Assembly: GCA_001768565.1 (NCBI GenBank)
Contig: MEOE01000018.1
Span: forward strand, 37,736 to 101,735
Source: Bacteroidetes bacterium GWF2_33_16
GTDB taxonomy: Bacteria > Bacteroidota > Bacteroidia > Bacteroidales > UBA12077
Direction of reading: 5' to 3'
Length of the DNA stretch: 64,000 bases
The notes below the pieces were generated by a model. It saw only the letters and a list, made by a program, of their open reading frames with translations, ran no database searches and was not told the origin of the DNA. Below, in pieces: positions 34,235-43,448 of the stretch. Within the stretch, counting starts at the first letter, position 1. The number at the start of each line of letters is the position of its first letter. The translations under genes were made by a program, and so were the position numbers.

Positions 34235-35752
34235 TTATTGTGGATCTAATAATAGATTTGGATTTGCATCTGATGCATATTTTGGAATTGGAAACGTTTT
34301 TACCGATGGATCACCAGCTACTCCACCTTGATTATCTCCTTTTGCCCACCATATATTAGTAAATTTTCCATACCTTATTAAATCTTGTCTTCTGTGTCCT
34401 TCGCAAAATAGTTCGCGACCACGTTCAGCTAAAAGTTGATCAAGAGTGGCACCAGTCCATATTGAAACATCTGCTCTTTCACGTATTTCGTTTATCCATG
34501 AATCGCCATCACCAGGACCTCCAAGTCTTATTTCTGTTTCAGCTTTCATTAAATAAAAGTCAGTAATTCGGAATAATGGAAAATCATTACTCAAATTTTC
34601 CTTGGCTCCCATTTTGATTTCGTACTTGCCTACACGGGCTCCTGTATTTCGATACTCATTAACTGTAAAGTCTGCAGCAGTCATATATAGTGCCGGTAGA
34701 TGTGGGTCGATTACTAATGGTTGTTTAGTTCCTCCATCGATAATCTGATTTCCAGACGAGTTGTATTGTGGACCATAAATAAAATATGCAGCCTTACGTA
34801 AATCATTACTTTCATAGGTATCAAAATGAGTAGGTGTAACGCATAAACCATTCCATGGCCCTACAGGCATGTCATAGGTTAAATTATGATGATAATGTAA
34901 TGTTCTCATGTGCAGTCTAAACCCTTGATAAGTATCCTCATCAAATGGAATAGAGAAAATAATTTCAGATGAGTTTTCATTATCGGTAACAAATGGATCG
35001 CCTACTTTTGTAGCCAAACTATATGGACCAGCCAAAACGCTATCAATATATGCATCCGCTTTTGCCCACTTTGAAGTTCCAGTATAAACCTCAGCATTTA
35101 TATAAAGTTTAGCAAGCAATGCAAATCCCATATAGCGAGTTGCCAAATATTTTTTGTCGATTAATTTTAATGCCGACAAATTGTTTTCAATGGTTGTAGT
35201 TAAACTATCAAAAACAGCTTCTCTACTTATTTTATATGGTTTTTCTGGGGCATCTGCAGTACTAGTTATATATGGTATATCTCCATAGTTATCCATCAAA
35301 AGGTAATAATAGAATGAGCGCATTACTTCAACCTCTTTCATTTTGGCTTCTATTACTTCACTTTCAGGTAACTGTCGCATCTGATCGAGTGTAATATTAC
35401 AAACTGTAACACCGCTCCACATTTTATCCCACATGCGGTTTACACCTTCTTCATCATTTGTCCAGGAATGCTTGTGCATATTTAACCATTTTCCTCCATC
35501 AAACCAGTCGGCATCTCTTGTAGGAGCACAGAATTCGTCTGATGAAATTTCCTGTGCTAAAAACCACCAACCATTATCATCAATCAAATCTTTCATTCCT
35601 AAATAAGCATTTACACTTAAGCCTGCTACCTGTAATGAATTCTCAGGATAAACATCTCCGGGAAGATTATCGAATATTTCTTCATCTAAGTTTGTACAAG
35701 AAAAACCAATTAGTAGGAAGAATAGTATTATGAGATTAAGTATCTTTTTCAT
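34235..35752 (-). CDS. susD: SusD/RagB family glycan-binding lipoprotein
   Basis: A 505-residue surface lipoprotein (signal ending at FLLIGFSCTNLDEE) that forms the lid over the SusC channel and binds the glycan. It has the family layout: N-terminal helices with TPR-like pairs (MRQLPESEVIEAKMKEVEVM, AKLYINAEVYTG), and a C-terminal SusD core with RITDFYLMKAETEIRLGG, INEIRERADV, LLAERGRELFCEGHRRQDLIRYG and the ending ANPNLLLDPQ. The EGHRRQDLIR stretch is the strongest family mark. It lies 11 bases after susC, so the pair is co-expressed. The amylases around it point to starch or maltodextrin as ligand. Confidence 0.93.
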   Translation of the reverse strand: MKKILNLIILFFLLIGFSCTNLDEEIFDNLPGDVYPENSLQVAGLSVNAYLGMKDLIDDNGWWFLAQEISSDEFCAPTRDADWFDGGKWLNMHKHSWTNDEEGVNRMWDKMWSGVTVCNITLDQMRQLPESEVIEAKMKEVEVMRSFYYYLLMDNYGDIPYITSTADAPEKPYKISREAVFDSLTTTIENNLSALKLIDKKYLATRYMGFALLAKLYINAEVYTGTSKWAKADAYIDSVLAGPYSLATKVGDPFVTDNENSSEIIFSIPFDEDTYQGFRLHMRTLHYHHNLTYDMPVGPWNGLCVTPTHFDTYESNDLRKAAYFIYGPQYNSSGNQIIDGGTKQPLVIDPHLPALYMTAADFTVNEYRNTGARVGKYEIKMGAKENLSNDFPLFRITDFYLMKAETEIRLGGPGDGDSWINEIRERADVSIWTGATLDQLLAERGRELFCEGHRRQDLIRYGKFTNIWWAKGDNQGGVAGDPSVKTFPIPKYASDANPNLLLDPQ

Positions 35753-35763
35753 GTTGCTATTTT

Positions 35764-38733
35764 TTAAAATGTTGCATTTATTCCAAATGAGAAAGTTCTG
35801 GTTTTTGGATATACGTTATATTGGTCTATACCAAAAGAAACACCATTAACTGAAGTTTCGGGGTCTATTCCAGAATAACCGGTAATTGTAATCAGATTAT
35901 TGGCAGCAATGTATATTTTTAAATTACTTATTGGTTTAATTTTCTTTGAACTAAAATTATAACCAAGAGCTAAATAATCTAATCTTACAAAAGATCCATC
36001 TTCAACATATATATCCATAACAGTTGATCCGGTAACACGTCCTTTTTCTTCCCAGTCAAGAGCAGTAGGACTAGCATTTAATGAAGGCAAATCAGGATTG
36101 TCGAAAAACATTTCAGTAGCATTATACACATCATTACCAATCATTGAACGGAAATTGATATCTAAGTCCCAATTTCTGTATAAAGTAAAGGTATTTGACC
36201 AGCCTATTTCTAAATCAGGTGCTGCTGTACCAACAATTGTCCGTTTGGCTTCACTTAACTTATCAGTATATCCTCCTGCTTCTGATTTGTAAACAAATAC
36301 ACCATCGAGCATTGTTACATAGGTTGGTAAATAGAATGACCCAAGTTCTTCGCCTTCCATTATACCAGTAACATAATACTCTTCACCCACCATTCCTCGG
36401 CCTGAAATCCATCCTTCTTTTCGAACACTTCCATCTTCAAAGTATTCACCAAGATCTAGTATTTTGGTTGTATTATGAGAAAGATTTAACATTGATTTCC
36501 ATTTAAAATTACTTCTGTCATATATAAATGACTGAACAAATAATTCTATACCATAGCTCTCAAGTTCGCCTGAGTTAGCATATGTTCGGTCTGATAAGTT
36601 TGGTGGTTTTGGAACAGAATAAAGCCCAATCAGGTCTGTAGTTCTCTTATAATAAACCTCTAAGCTTCCATTAATTCTGCTATTAAATATGGCATAATCA
36701 ACACCCAAATTGTATTCAGTTGTTTCTTCCCATTTAAGGTTGGGATTCGCATTCCATGGATTAACAAATGTAACAACATCATTCCCGGATTCAGGATCAA
36801 CAGTTAAACCTGAGTTTTGAAAAACCAATTGACTACGATATTCACCAATTTCCTGATTTCCAGAAGTACCATAGCTTAAACGAAGTTTTAATTGGTCAAT
36901 CCAAGAAATGGCCATAAAAGATTCTTTGTGAATATCCCATCCTATAGCTACAGTTGGAAACCAACCCCACCTGTTGTTTTCTCCAAATTTAGACGAACCA
37001 TCGCGACGTACTGAAGCTGATAAATGATATTTTTGTTGGTAATTATATTGAACACGTCCAAAGAAACCTATAAGTCTCCACATTCCTTTCCAAGAGTCAA
37101 TATCTCCATATTTAAGGTCAATTAAAGCTTGCAAGTTATTTGATGCCAGGTATGTTGATTGTGCATCGCGAGCCTGAACAGAAAATCCCTCATAATTAAG
37201 TTCTTGCCATGAATAACCTAACAATGCATTTACAGTATGATTTTCATTTAATTGTTTAACATAATTACCCGTTACTTCTATTAATTTTTGGGTTGTATTA
37301 TTATAACTTCTTCGACCATATCCATTATCAATTAATCCATTTGGTCTGAAATAATAGTTCTCGTGATCATCTTGTGTATATGCCATATTAACACTTCCGG
37401 TTAATCCTTTAAAAATCTCGAGATCAGCTTTTAAATTCCCAAGGAATCGTTGTGCATCCCTCGTATTATCTATTTCATTTATTATGGCAACTGGATTTTG
37501 GTAATTGAAAACACGTGTTGCTTCATAATAAGTTCCGTCAGCATTATAGATTGGATCAGTAGGATTTCTTGAAAATGCCTGGTAAAGAATATCATCTTTT
37601 CCCCATCCACCATAATTTTCATAGTCATTACTTTCAAAAGTACCCGAAATACTTCCACTTACAGTTAGTCTGTCGTTTAGTCCTTTTTGAGTTAAATTCA
37701 CCTTGCCAATGGTTCTCTTTTTTGAGGTTCCTAACATAGCTCCATCCCAGTTGGATTGAGTTATAGAAGCATAATAGTTGCTCTTTTCTGAACCACCAGA
37801 GAAATTTAAATTATAAACCTGAGAAATACCTGTTCTGAAAATTTCATCTTGCCAATCGGTATTGGCTCCTCCATCATTAAAAACACTGTCGATTGTATAA
37901 GTTGGTTTAGTTATCAATGCTTCTTCAAGTAATCCCTGAGCATAATTTCTAATATCTGAAGCACCTAATAAATCTAGTTTGTTAGCTACCTGATCAGCAG
38001 AAACCTTCATATTTAATTGCACCTTAAAGTTCCCTTCTGATCCTCTTTTTGTATTAATAATTACAACACCATTTGAACCTCTTGAACCATAAATAGCGGC
38101 CGAAGCAGCATCTTTAAGAATGTTAAATGTTTCAATATCTTCAGGAGCAACAGTGCTTGGATCAACGCCAGGAACTCCATCAACAACATACAATGGTTGA
38201 GTATTTGAGTCGAAACCAGATGCACCTCTTATTCTAACTGAAAAACCTTCGTTTGGATCACCACCCTTTTTTGTAATTAATACACCAGCTGATTTTCCTT
38301 GTATTGCCTGAATAGCATCGGTAATAATGCCTCCATTCATTTCTTCAGCTTTTATTTGAGCCACAGCCCCTGTCTTGTCGCTTTTTCTTTGTGTGCCATA
38401 ACCAATCACAATCACTTCGTCAAGCAATTCCATTTGCTTTTCGAGAACAACATTAATTATTGTTTGAGTTCCAACTACTATTTCTTGTGACTTGTATCCT
38501 ACAAAAGAAAAAACAAGAATTGCATCTTTGGGCACTGCAATGCTGTATTTACCATCGATATCAGTTATTGAACCAATTCCTGTATTCTTTTCAAGCACAG
38601 TTACTCCTGGTAATGTCGAATTGTCTTCAGAGTCTATTACTGATCCTGTAATAGTAACCTGCGCTAATAATAATCCAGGAATAAAAACTTTAATAAAAAT
38701 TAATATTAAAGTGAGCCTTAATTTTTTTATCAT
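35764..38733 (-). CDS. susC: SusC/RagA family TonB-dependent outer-membrane transporter
   Basis: A 989-residue outer-membrane channel importing oligosaccharides with TonB energy. After the signal peptide comes a carboxypeptidase-like beta domain (VTITGSVIDSEDNSTLPGVTV), a TonB-box-like segment (DEVIVIGYGTQRKSDKTGAV) that is diagnostic for the SusC family, the plug (about 120-230, PLYVVDGVPG and GSRGSNGVVIINTKRG), and a long barrel ending in a Phe (FSFGINATF), as outer-membrane beta-barrels do. It is the first gene of susC-susD-susE. The LacI-type operator and promoter lie just upstream, and the regulator gene is divergent. Confidence 0.95.
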   Translation of the reverse strand: MIKKLRLTLILIFIKVFIPGLLLAQVTITGSVIDSEDNSTLPGVTVLEKNTGIGSITDIDGKYSIAVPKDAILVFSFVGYKSQEIVVGTQTIINVVLEKQMELLDEVIVIGYGTQRKSDKTGAVAQIKAEEMNGGIITDAIQAIQGKSAGVLITKKGGDPNEGFSVRIRGASGFDSNTQPLYVVDGVPGVDPSTVAPEDIETFNILKDAASAAIYGSRGSNGVVIINTKRGSEGNFKVQLNMKVSADQVANKLDLLGASDIRNYAQGLLEEALITKPTYTIDSVFNDGGANTDWQDEIFRTGISQVYNLNFSGGSEKSNYYASITQSNWDGAMLGTSKKRTIGKVNLTQKGLNDRLTVSGSISGTFESNDYENYGGWGKDDILYQAFSRNPTDPIYNADGTYYEATRVFNYQNPVAIINEIDNTRDAQRFLGNLKADLEIFKGLTGSVNMAYTQDDHENYYFRPNGLIDNGYGRRSYNNTTQKLIEVTGNYVKQLNENHTVNALLGYSWQELNYEGFSVQARDAQSTYLASNNLQALIDLKYGDIDSWKGMWRLIGFFGRVQYNYQQKYHLSASVRRDGSSKFGENNRWGWFPTVAIGWDIHKESFMAISWIDQLKLRLSYGTSGNQEIGEYRSQLVFQNSGLTVDPESGNDVVTFVNPWNANPNLKWEETTEYNLGVDYAIFNSRINGSLEVYYKRTTDLIGLYSVPKPPNLSDRTYANSGELESYGIELFVQSFIYDRSNFKWKSMLNLSHNTTKILDLGEYFEDGSVRKEGWISGRGMVGEEYYVTGIMEGEELGSFYLPTYVTMLDGVFVYKSEAGGYTDKLSEAKRTIVGTAAPDLEIGWSNTFTLYRNWDLDINFRSMIGNDVYNATEMFFDNPDLPSLNASPTALDWEEKGRVTGSTVMDIYVEDGSFVRLDYLALGYNFSSKKIKPISNLKIYIAANNLITITGYSGIDPETSVNGVSFGIDQYNVYPKTRTFSFGINATF

Positions 38734-38766
38734 AAAGTATATTTTTTTAAGGTTTTAAATCTTTGT

Positions 38767-38797
38767 TAAAGATACATTTAAATTTTGTTAAAACAAA
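38767..38797 (-). promoter_or_regulatory. Promoter of the susCDE unit
   Basis: On the minus strand, TTTG (38797-38794) and TATCTTTA (38774-38767) are 19 bases apart, close to the -33/-7 consensus. The susC start lies 33 bases downstream of the -7 box. Confidence 0.6.
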
Positions 38798-38804
38798 GTT
38801 AAGT

Positions 38805-38826
38805 GCATTACAATCAATGCGTTACA
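38805..38826. promoter_or_regulatory. Direct repeat GCATTACA / GCGTTACA upstream of susC
   Basis: GCATTACA (38805-38812) and GCGTTACA (38819-38826) are repeated with a 14-base step between the susC -33 box and the LacI-type operator. It could be a second regulator site. No other copy was noticed. Confidence 0.3.
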
Positions 38827-38853
38827 AAGGCAAAAAAAGACCTGTAAGGGTTG

Positions 38854-38869
38854 TTTCAAACGTTTGCAA
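38854..38869. promoter_or_regulatory. LacI-type operator between susC and the LacI-family gene
   Basis: TTTCAAACGTTTGCAA, the exact reverse complement of the site at 18357-18372, with the palindrome CAAACGTTTG in the middle. It lies about 57 bases upstream of the susC -33 box and 112 bases before the regulator start, so it can act on both divergent units. Confidence 0.78.
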
Positions 38870-38980
38870 CAAATAGAAAAAAAAGTTATTTTTTTTTTCA
38901 TTTCTTTTCAATTTTGTTTAGTTTTAATGAAAAAGTTAACCTTTATTTATACCTTAAACAAAAAATTAATAAATTAGTTT

Positions 38981-39997
38981 ATGAGGGGTCATCAGGTAAC
39001 CATAAAAGATATTGCAAAAATGTTACACATTTCTCCTTCAACTGTCTCCAGAGCGTTGAAGGATCATCCTGATATTAATCCGCAAACCAAGAAGAATGTT
39101 CAGGATCTTGCAAAACAAATGAATTATAAACCGAATAAAGTAGCACTCAGTTTATTGCAACAAGAAAGCAAAATTATTGGTGTAATCATTCCGGAAATTA
39201 TTCATCACTTTTTCTCTACAGTTATTAGTGGTATTGAAAAAGTTGCTAATGATGCAGGATACCATATTATTATTTGTCAATCGAACGAATCTTATTTAAA
39301 AGAAGTCGAGAACGTTCAGGCTTTGCTTTCGAGTAATATTGATGGTTTTATAATTTCAATGGCTAAAACAACAACCCGATTTGAGCATTTTAAAAACATT
39401 GAAGAAGTTGGTGTCCCTGTGGTTTTCTTCGATCGACCTTGCGAAGAAATAAAAGCTGATAGAGTAATTGTTGAGGATTATAATGGCGCATATAATGCAA
39501 CAATGCACTTGATCGAAAATAAATGCAAAAATATTGTTCACTTTGCTGGACCGCAAAATCTGGCTATTGGCATTGATCGCCGAAATGGTTTTTTAGATGC
39601 CTTAAAAGAAAAAAGATATCCGATACATGATTATACGATTCAATATTGCGATACATTTAAACATGCACAGCATTTAATTCCTGAACTGTTACTTGTGCAT
39701 CCGGAAATTGATGGTGTTTTTGCCGTTAATGACGAAACGGCTGTTGGTGCTATGATTGCAATTAAAAAGCTAAATAAACAAATTCCTTCAGACATTGCTG
39801 TTGCTGGATTTACAAATTCATTTATTTCGTATATGACAGATCCTGAACTTACTACTGTTGACCAAAAAGGTTACGAAATGGGGCAGAGTGCTGCACAGCT
39901 ATTGCTAAACAGAATGCAAAGCTATGATGATTTTGAACCAGTTACCAAAACATTAAATACTGAGCTGATTATCAGGAAGTCAAGTGTAAGAATTTAA
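38981..39997 (+). CDS. LacI-family transcriptional regulator of the glucan locus
   Basis: A 338-residue cytoplasmic DNA-binding protein. The N-terminal helix-turn-helix is VTIKDIAKMLHISPSTVSRAL, with the hinge helix MNYKPNKVALSLLQQ that inserts at the central CG of the operator. The periplasmic-binding-like effector domain (about 62-335) has IIGVIIPEIIHHFFSTVISGIE, VVFFDRPCEE, GIDRRNGFLDAL and GVFAVNDETAVGAM. It is divergent from susC, and a 16-bp palindrome in the shared gap also occurs before the maltose permease. Both sites lie upstream of the -33 boxes, which fits an activator or a mixed role; the effector is probably maltose or a derivative, by inference. Confidence 0.92.
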   Translation: MRGHQVTIKDIAKMLHISPSTVSRALKDHPDINPQTKKNVQDLAKQMNYKPNKVALSLLQQESKIIGVIIPEIIHHFFSTVISGIEKVANDAGYHIIICQSNESYLKEVENVQALLSSNIDGFIISMAKTTTRFEHFKNIEEVGVPVVFFDRPCEEIKADRVIVEDYNGAYNATMHLIENKCKNIVHFAGPQNLAIGIDRRNGFLDALKEKRYPIHDYTIQYCDTFKHAQHLIPELLLVHPEIDGVFAVNDETAVGAMIAIKKLNKQIPSDIAVAGFTNSFISYMTDPELTTVDQKGYEMGQSAAQLLLNRMQSYDDFEPVTKTLNTELIIRKSSVRI

Positions 39998-40461
39998 TTT
40001 TAACATGAGCATTTCCTTCTTAATATTAACTTCTTCATTAAAGCAGCAGTTAGCAGATGATTTTATTATATAACTGCTGGATTTATAATCCTTGATTAAT
40101 ACAAACATACAATCCCAAAAAAGATTCCTGGTTTTGTAAATACTGTACCTGTTGCTATTCTGTAATGCATTATATTTTTGAGGATTTAGCTCTTCTTTTA
40201 CTAATAAAAGGTATAATATCCGATAAATTTTATTTTTTAATCTTGATTTAATTAAATAAAGGTCTTGTAGAACCGCATTGCTTGGAGGTTTTGTTTTATT
40301 TAATGCAAGAATAATTTGGATTTCTACGATATTTTATTATAATGTATACATAACTATTTGTAGAGAAATTCATGCCTGAGAATTAGTCTAGAATTATTAT
40401 GCTCAAGGATCAGAAGGTTTTTGGCATACAATTTTTAATTGTTTTATCAAAATAGAAAAAT
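39998..40461. other. 464-base non-coding gap after the LacI-family gene
   Basis: AT-rich with no convincing reading frame. The only structure I see is CAGCAGTTA (40045-40053) facing TAACTGCTG (40072-40080), a 9-bp stem with an 18-base loop and no T-run. It could be remnant sequence of a lost gene, but nothing recognisable remains. Confidence 0.5.
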
Positions 40462-41610
40462 ATGAATAAAGGATCAGTAATAACACTAAATGAAAAAGCG
40501 GTACAAAATAACATTCGGTTTTTAAAGAAAAAAATGGGATCTAAGGTTAGAATATCATCAGTTGTAAAGGCGAATGCCTATGGACATGGTATTGAACAAA
40601 TTGTACCCTTGTTTCAGAAAGCAGGAATTGATCATTTCTCAGTATTTGATTATAACGAAGCCCTTAGGGTTTCAACAAGTCTTCTCAAGCCTGCATCCAT
40701 AATGATCATGGGATGGATTGCTGACAATAATATAAAAGACACCATCGAAAAGGGATTTGAATTTTATATTTTCAATATTAAAAGACTCGATCTTGCCCTA
40801 AAATATTCGAAACTAATAAAAATAAAAGCTAAAATTCATCTCGAGGTAGAAACAGGAATGCATCGTTCTGGCTTAAATAAAGAAGAATTAAATGCGGCTA
40901 TAAAAATCATTTTAGATAATATAGATTGTTTTGAATTGGTTGGGTTTTGTACTCATCTTGCTGGAGCAGAAAGTGTATCAAATCATCTTAGAATACAAAA
41001 ACAGCTTAAGAACTACCAAAAAATGCTATCAATTCTCGAGAGCAACAATCTAAAACCCAACTATAAGCATGTAGCGAATTCGGCGGCAGCATTTGTGTAT
41101 CCAAAAACAAGAATGGATATGGTTAGAATTGGTATTATGCAATATGGTTTTTGGCCAAGTATGGAAACATTTATCTTTTATGTTAGCAATAAATTAGATA
41201 GAAGTGATCCATTGAACAGAATACTTAGCTGGAAAAGTGAAATAATGTCGATTGAAACTGTTAAAACAGGCGAATATATTGGATACGGGATTTCGTATCT
41301 TGCACAATCTGATAGAATTACTGCATTAATTCCAATTGGATATTCAATTGGTTATAGCCGCTCATTAAGTAATAAAGGACGGGTTCTCATTGGTGGTCAG
41401 CGCTGTGGTGTTATTGGTCTTGTAAATATGAATATGATTATTGCTGATATTACAAATGTGCCTGGGGCAAAAGTGGGCGATGAGGTTGTAATTGTTGGTA
41501 AACAGGGCGATCTGGAAATGAAGGTAAGTGCTTTTAGCGACATTAGCAATGAGCTTAATTATGAAGTACTTACACATTTATCATCTGCATTAAAACGAAG
41601 CGTAATATAG
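40462..41610 (+). CDS. alr: Alanine racemase
   Basis: A 382-residue PLP enzyme making D-alanine for peptidoglycan. The cofactor lysine is in SSVVKANAYGHG (K36), at the start of the TIM barrel. Further motifs are HLEVETGMHRSGL, CTHLAGAE, VANSAAAFVYP and MVRIGIMQYGFWPS. The C-terminal beta domain brings the second catalytic residue in IGYGISYLAQ (Y279) and ends with YEVLTHLSSALKRSVI. It lacks the MurF fusion that many Bacteroidota alanine racemases carry. The isolated setting, with wide gaps on both sides, gives no operon information. Confidence 0.95.
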   Translation: MNKGSVITLNEKAVQNNIRFLKKKMGSKVRISSVVKANAYGHGIEQIVPLFQKAGIDHFSVFDYNEALRVSTSLLKPASIMIMGWIADNNIKDTIEKGFEFYIFNIKRLDLALKYSKLIKIKAKIHLEVETGMHRSGLNKEELNAAIKIILDNIDCFELVGFCTHLAGAESVSNHLRIQKQLKNYQKMLSILESNNLKPNYKHVANSAAAFVYPKTRMDMVRIGIMQYGFWPSMETFIFYVSNKLDRSDPLNRILSWKSEIMSIETVKTGEYIGYGISYLAQSDRITALIPIGYSIGYSRSLSNKGRVLIGGQRCGVIGLVNMNMIIADITNVPGAKVGDEVVIVGKQGDLEMKVSAFSDISNELNYEVLTHLSSALKRSVI

Positions 41611-41860
41611 CAAACAATTAAAATGAAAGAAAAATATTAGATTTAGTTGATAATTTACTTAAATTTTTATTTTCTTCTATACAAAACTTATCTACGGTAG
41701 GGCCTTTCCTGGATTTTTAAATTTATTTACATGTAACTTATTCGGGATGCGAATACAATCAGAGCCCCAAAAAAAACTAGTGGTAAATAAGAAATCAAAG
41801 TACATTACTATTTTGTAAATCTTGAACAAATGTTTACTTTGTAAAAAATTATTTTTATTT

Positions 41861-42232
41861 ATGAAAGACATTTCAAAGATTCTAAGATTATTAATTAGTC
41901 TTGTAATTCTAGTTTTAATCTACCTTACTTTTAACACATCCAATCGCACCAGAGAGACAGTAAAATCAATTAATAAGGTTAATGCAGAACTCAAAATCGT
42001 TCAGGATAGTTTGAGAAAAGCACAAGAAACCATTCAACTTACCATGCAAAAAATGGATTTTGCCGAAAACGAGTTGAAATTATTGATGGCTGACCGCGAT
42101 TTACTTGAACTTGAAGAACAGAAAAAAACAGCCAGAAACTGGGAAGAGCTGCAAAAATTTAAGGATGAAATAAAGCGAATTGAACAAGTTAAAGAAAAAT
42201 TAAAACAAGAAGCTAACCAATACGAATTATGA
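41861..42232 (+). CDS. Small membrane-anchored coiled-coil protein
   Basis: A 123-residue protein with one N-terminal membrane helix (ILRLLISLVILVLIYLTF, about 6-24) and a long heptad-rich helix (about 35-120: VNAELKIVQDSLRKAQETI, LLEEQKKTARNWEELQK). I do not recognise the family. The ATG at 41861 is preferred to a TTG 13 codons upstream. Its stop overlaps the start of the next gene by 4 bases (ATGA), so the two are translationally coupled. The orientation suggests a coiled coil in the periplasm or cytoplasm, to be decided by topology analysis. Confidence 0.7.
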   Translation: MKDISKILRLLISLVILVLIYLTFNTSNRTRETVKSINKVNAELKIVQDSLRKAQETIQLTMQKMDFAENELKLLMADRDLLELEEQKKTARNWEELQKFKDEIKRIEQVKEKLKQEANQYEL

Positions 42233-42780
42233 AAAAAATAGTATCCCTCCTGATTTTTACATTATTCTTATTTTCAATAACTATTGCTCAAGTTAGTCAA
42301 TTAAAAACTATTGCTCCATATTTTAGCTTATCAACCAAATCACCCCTGCTAATTAATGCTGGCGATACGTTACTCATTCAGTGCGATTCGGTTTTTCTAA
42401 TAAATAAAGAAAGATATAAGTTTTATAAAAATATGCATGCGGCTATTCTCAATGAAAATGATTCAACCTGCATTATGTTATTAAATGCGTATGAAATTAA
42501 ATTAACTGAGCATGAATTGTCGTTTAGAGAATTACTAGAAAATAGTCGTTTGGCCGAGAAAACAACATTAGAACTTTTGGTTTCTACCAAAAACTCACTT
42601 TTAAATACTCAAAATACATTAGAGAGTACACAAATTATACTAGAAAATACCCGTAAAAACCTTGAAATTGCTAACAAGCATATTAAAAAGGAGCGCTGGA
42701 ACACTGCCGGAAAGAAAATTATGATTGGGGTTGGGGGAGTAGCGGTTGGAATAATTACAGGTGTATTGGTTGCAAAATAG
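42229..42780 (+). CDS. Secreted coiled-coil protein with C-terminal membrane segment
   Basis: A 183-residue protein with a signal peptide (to about residue 20, FSITIAQ), a polar region, then heptad-like repeats (LLNTQNTLESTQIILENTR, with Leu/Ile every three to four residues), and a glycine-rich hydrophobic C-terminus (IMIGVGGVAVGIITGVLVAK) that may cross a membrane. It starts within the stop codon of the preceding coiled-coil gene. The two may form a bridging envelope complex through their coiled coils, which is inference. No known family is recognised, and neither gene has the cysteines or lysozyme-like motifs of phage lysis proteins. Confidence 0.7.
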   Translation: MKKIVSLLIFTLFLFSITIAQVSQLKTIAPYFSLSTKSPLLINAGDTLLIQCDSVFLINKERYKFYKNMHAAILNENDSTCIMLLNAYEIKLTEHELSFRELLENSRLAEKTTLELLVSTKNSLLNTQNTLESTQIILENTRKNLEIANKHIKKERWNTAGKKIMIGVGGVAVGIITGVLVAK

Positions 42781-42868
42781 TTAAACAATAATTATAATTT
42801 TTGGAAAGCAAAGTTAGCGGAAATTAGAAAATTTGTGCTGAAATTTCACTTCTTACAAAAAATTGCTA

Positions 42869-42899
42869 TTGTTTTTCGTTTTGGCTACATTTACATTTG
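42869..42899 (+). promoter_or_regulatory. Promoter of the radical SAM gene pair
   Basis: TTG (42869-42871) and TACATTTG (42892-42899), 20 bases apart, match the -33/-7 consensus. The start site would be near 42906, which excludes the TTG at 42897 as start and supports ATG 42915. Confidence 0.6.
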
Positions 42900-42914
42900 A
42901 ACAAATCATTTGAT

Positions 42915-43448
42915 ATGGTAAAGAAAAACTATGTATTGCCGATTTTAATTATTGGGTTATCTATTGTTTTTGCCTTAATTTCAATTGGAGTTTATTTTAC
43001 CAGAGGTAAATCTAAATTCTGGATTTCGAAAAAAATGTTGATAGGTTCTTTTTTATTATCACTCACGGCGATAACGAATCATTCATGCACTGGAACTTGT
43101 TATGAGGATGAGGATCCATCAAATATTATTAATTTATATGGGGCAGAATATAGTAATAGAATAGTTATTGATATAAACCAAACAACAACCATTACAGGTT
43201 GTCTTTATCATAGAAATGATACTGATTATTCATTCATGATAACAGACACTTTAAATATTGACACTATTCAAGTTGGAGATGTAAAACCATTTGATGGAGA
43301 ATTTAATGAGTATTCCGAAGAAATAATTATCGAACTCGATAGCACTTTACCAACTAACAAGTATTATTTACAACTTTATAAGGGAAAAGCTACAAATCCA
43401 GATTATTCAATTGCTTCATTTATTCTCGATTTAAAAAATGAAGATTAA
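42915..43448 (+). CDS. Membrane/lipoprotein-like partner of the radical SAM gene
   Basis: A 177-residue protein. A first membrane helix (VLPILIIGLSIVFALISIGVY) is followed by a short basic loop (RGKSKFWISKKM) and a second hydrophobic segment (LIGSFLLSLTA) that ends at NHSCTGTCYEDEDPSN. The second segment with its Cys and acidic tail looks like a lipoprotein-type region, but the lipobox is not classic. The rest is a beta-rich domain of about 115 residues with LYGAEYSNRIVIDINQ. Its last 11 bases overlap the radical SAM start. Bacteroidota have curated radical SAM/lipoprotein pairs of this arrangement; I think this is a diverged member, but cannot confirm it. No leader-peptide repeats or core-rich tail are present. 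Confidence 0.65.
   Translation: MVKKNYVLPILIIGLSIVFALISIGVYFTRGKSKFWISKKMLIGSFLLSLTAITNHSCTGTCYEDEDPSNIINLYGAEYSNRIVIDINQTTTITGCLYHRNDTDYSFMITDTLNIDTIQVGDVKPFDGEFNEYSEEIIIELDSTLPTNKYYLQLYKGKATNPDYSIASFILDLKNED

Noticed and set aside
40045..40080. Hairpin after the LacI-family gene as a terminator
   Set aside because: The loop is 18 bases and there is no T-run, so terminator function is not supported.
41822..41860. TTG start of the small coiled-coil gene
   Set aside because: The ATG at 41861 leads straight into the membrane anchor; the extra 13 residues have no homology-like pattern.
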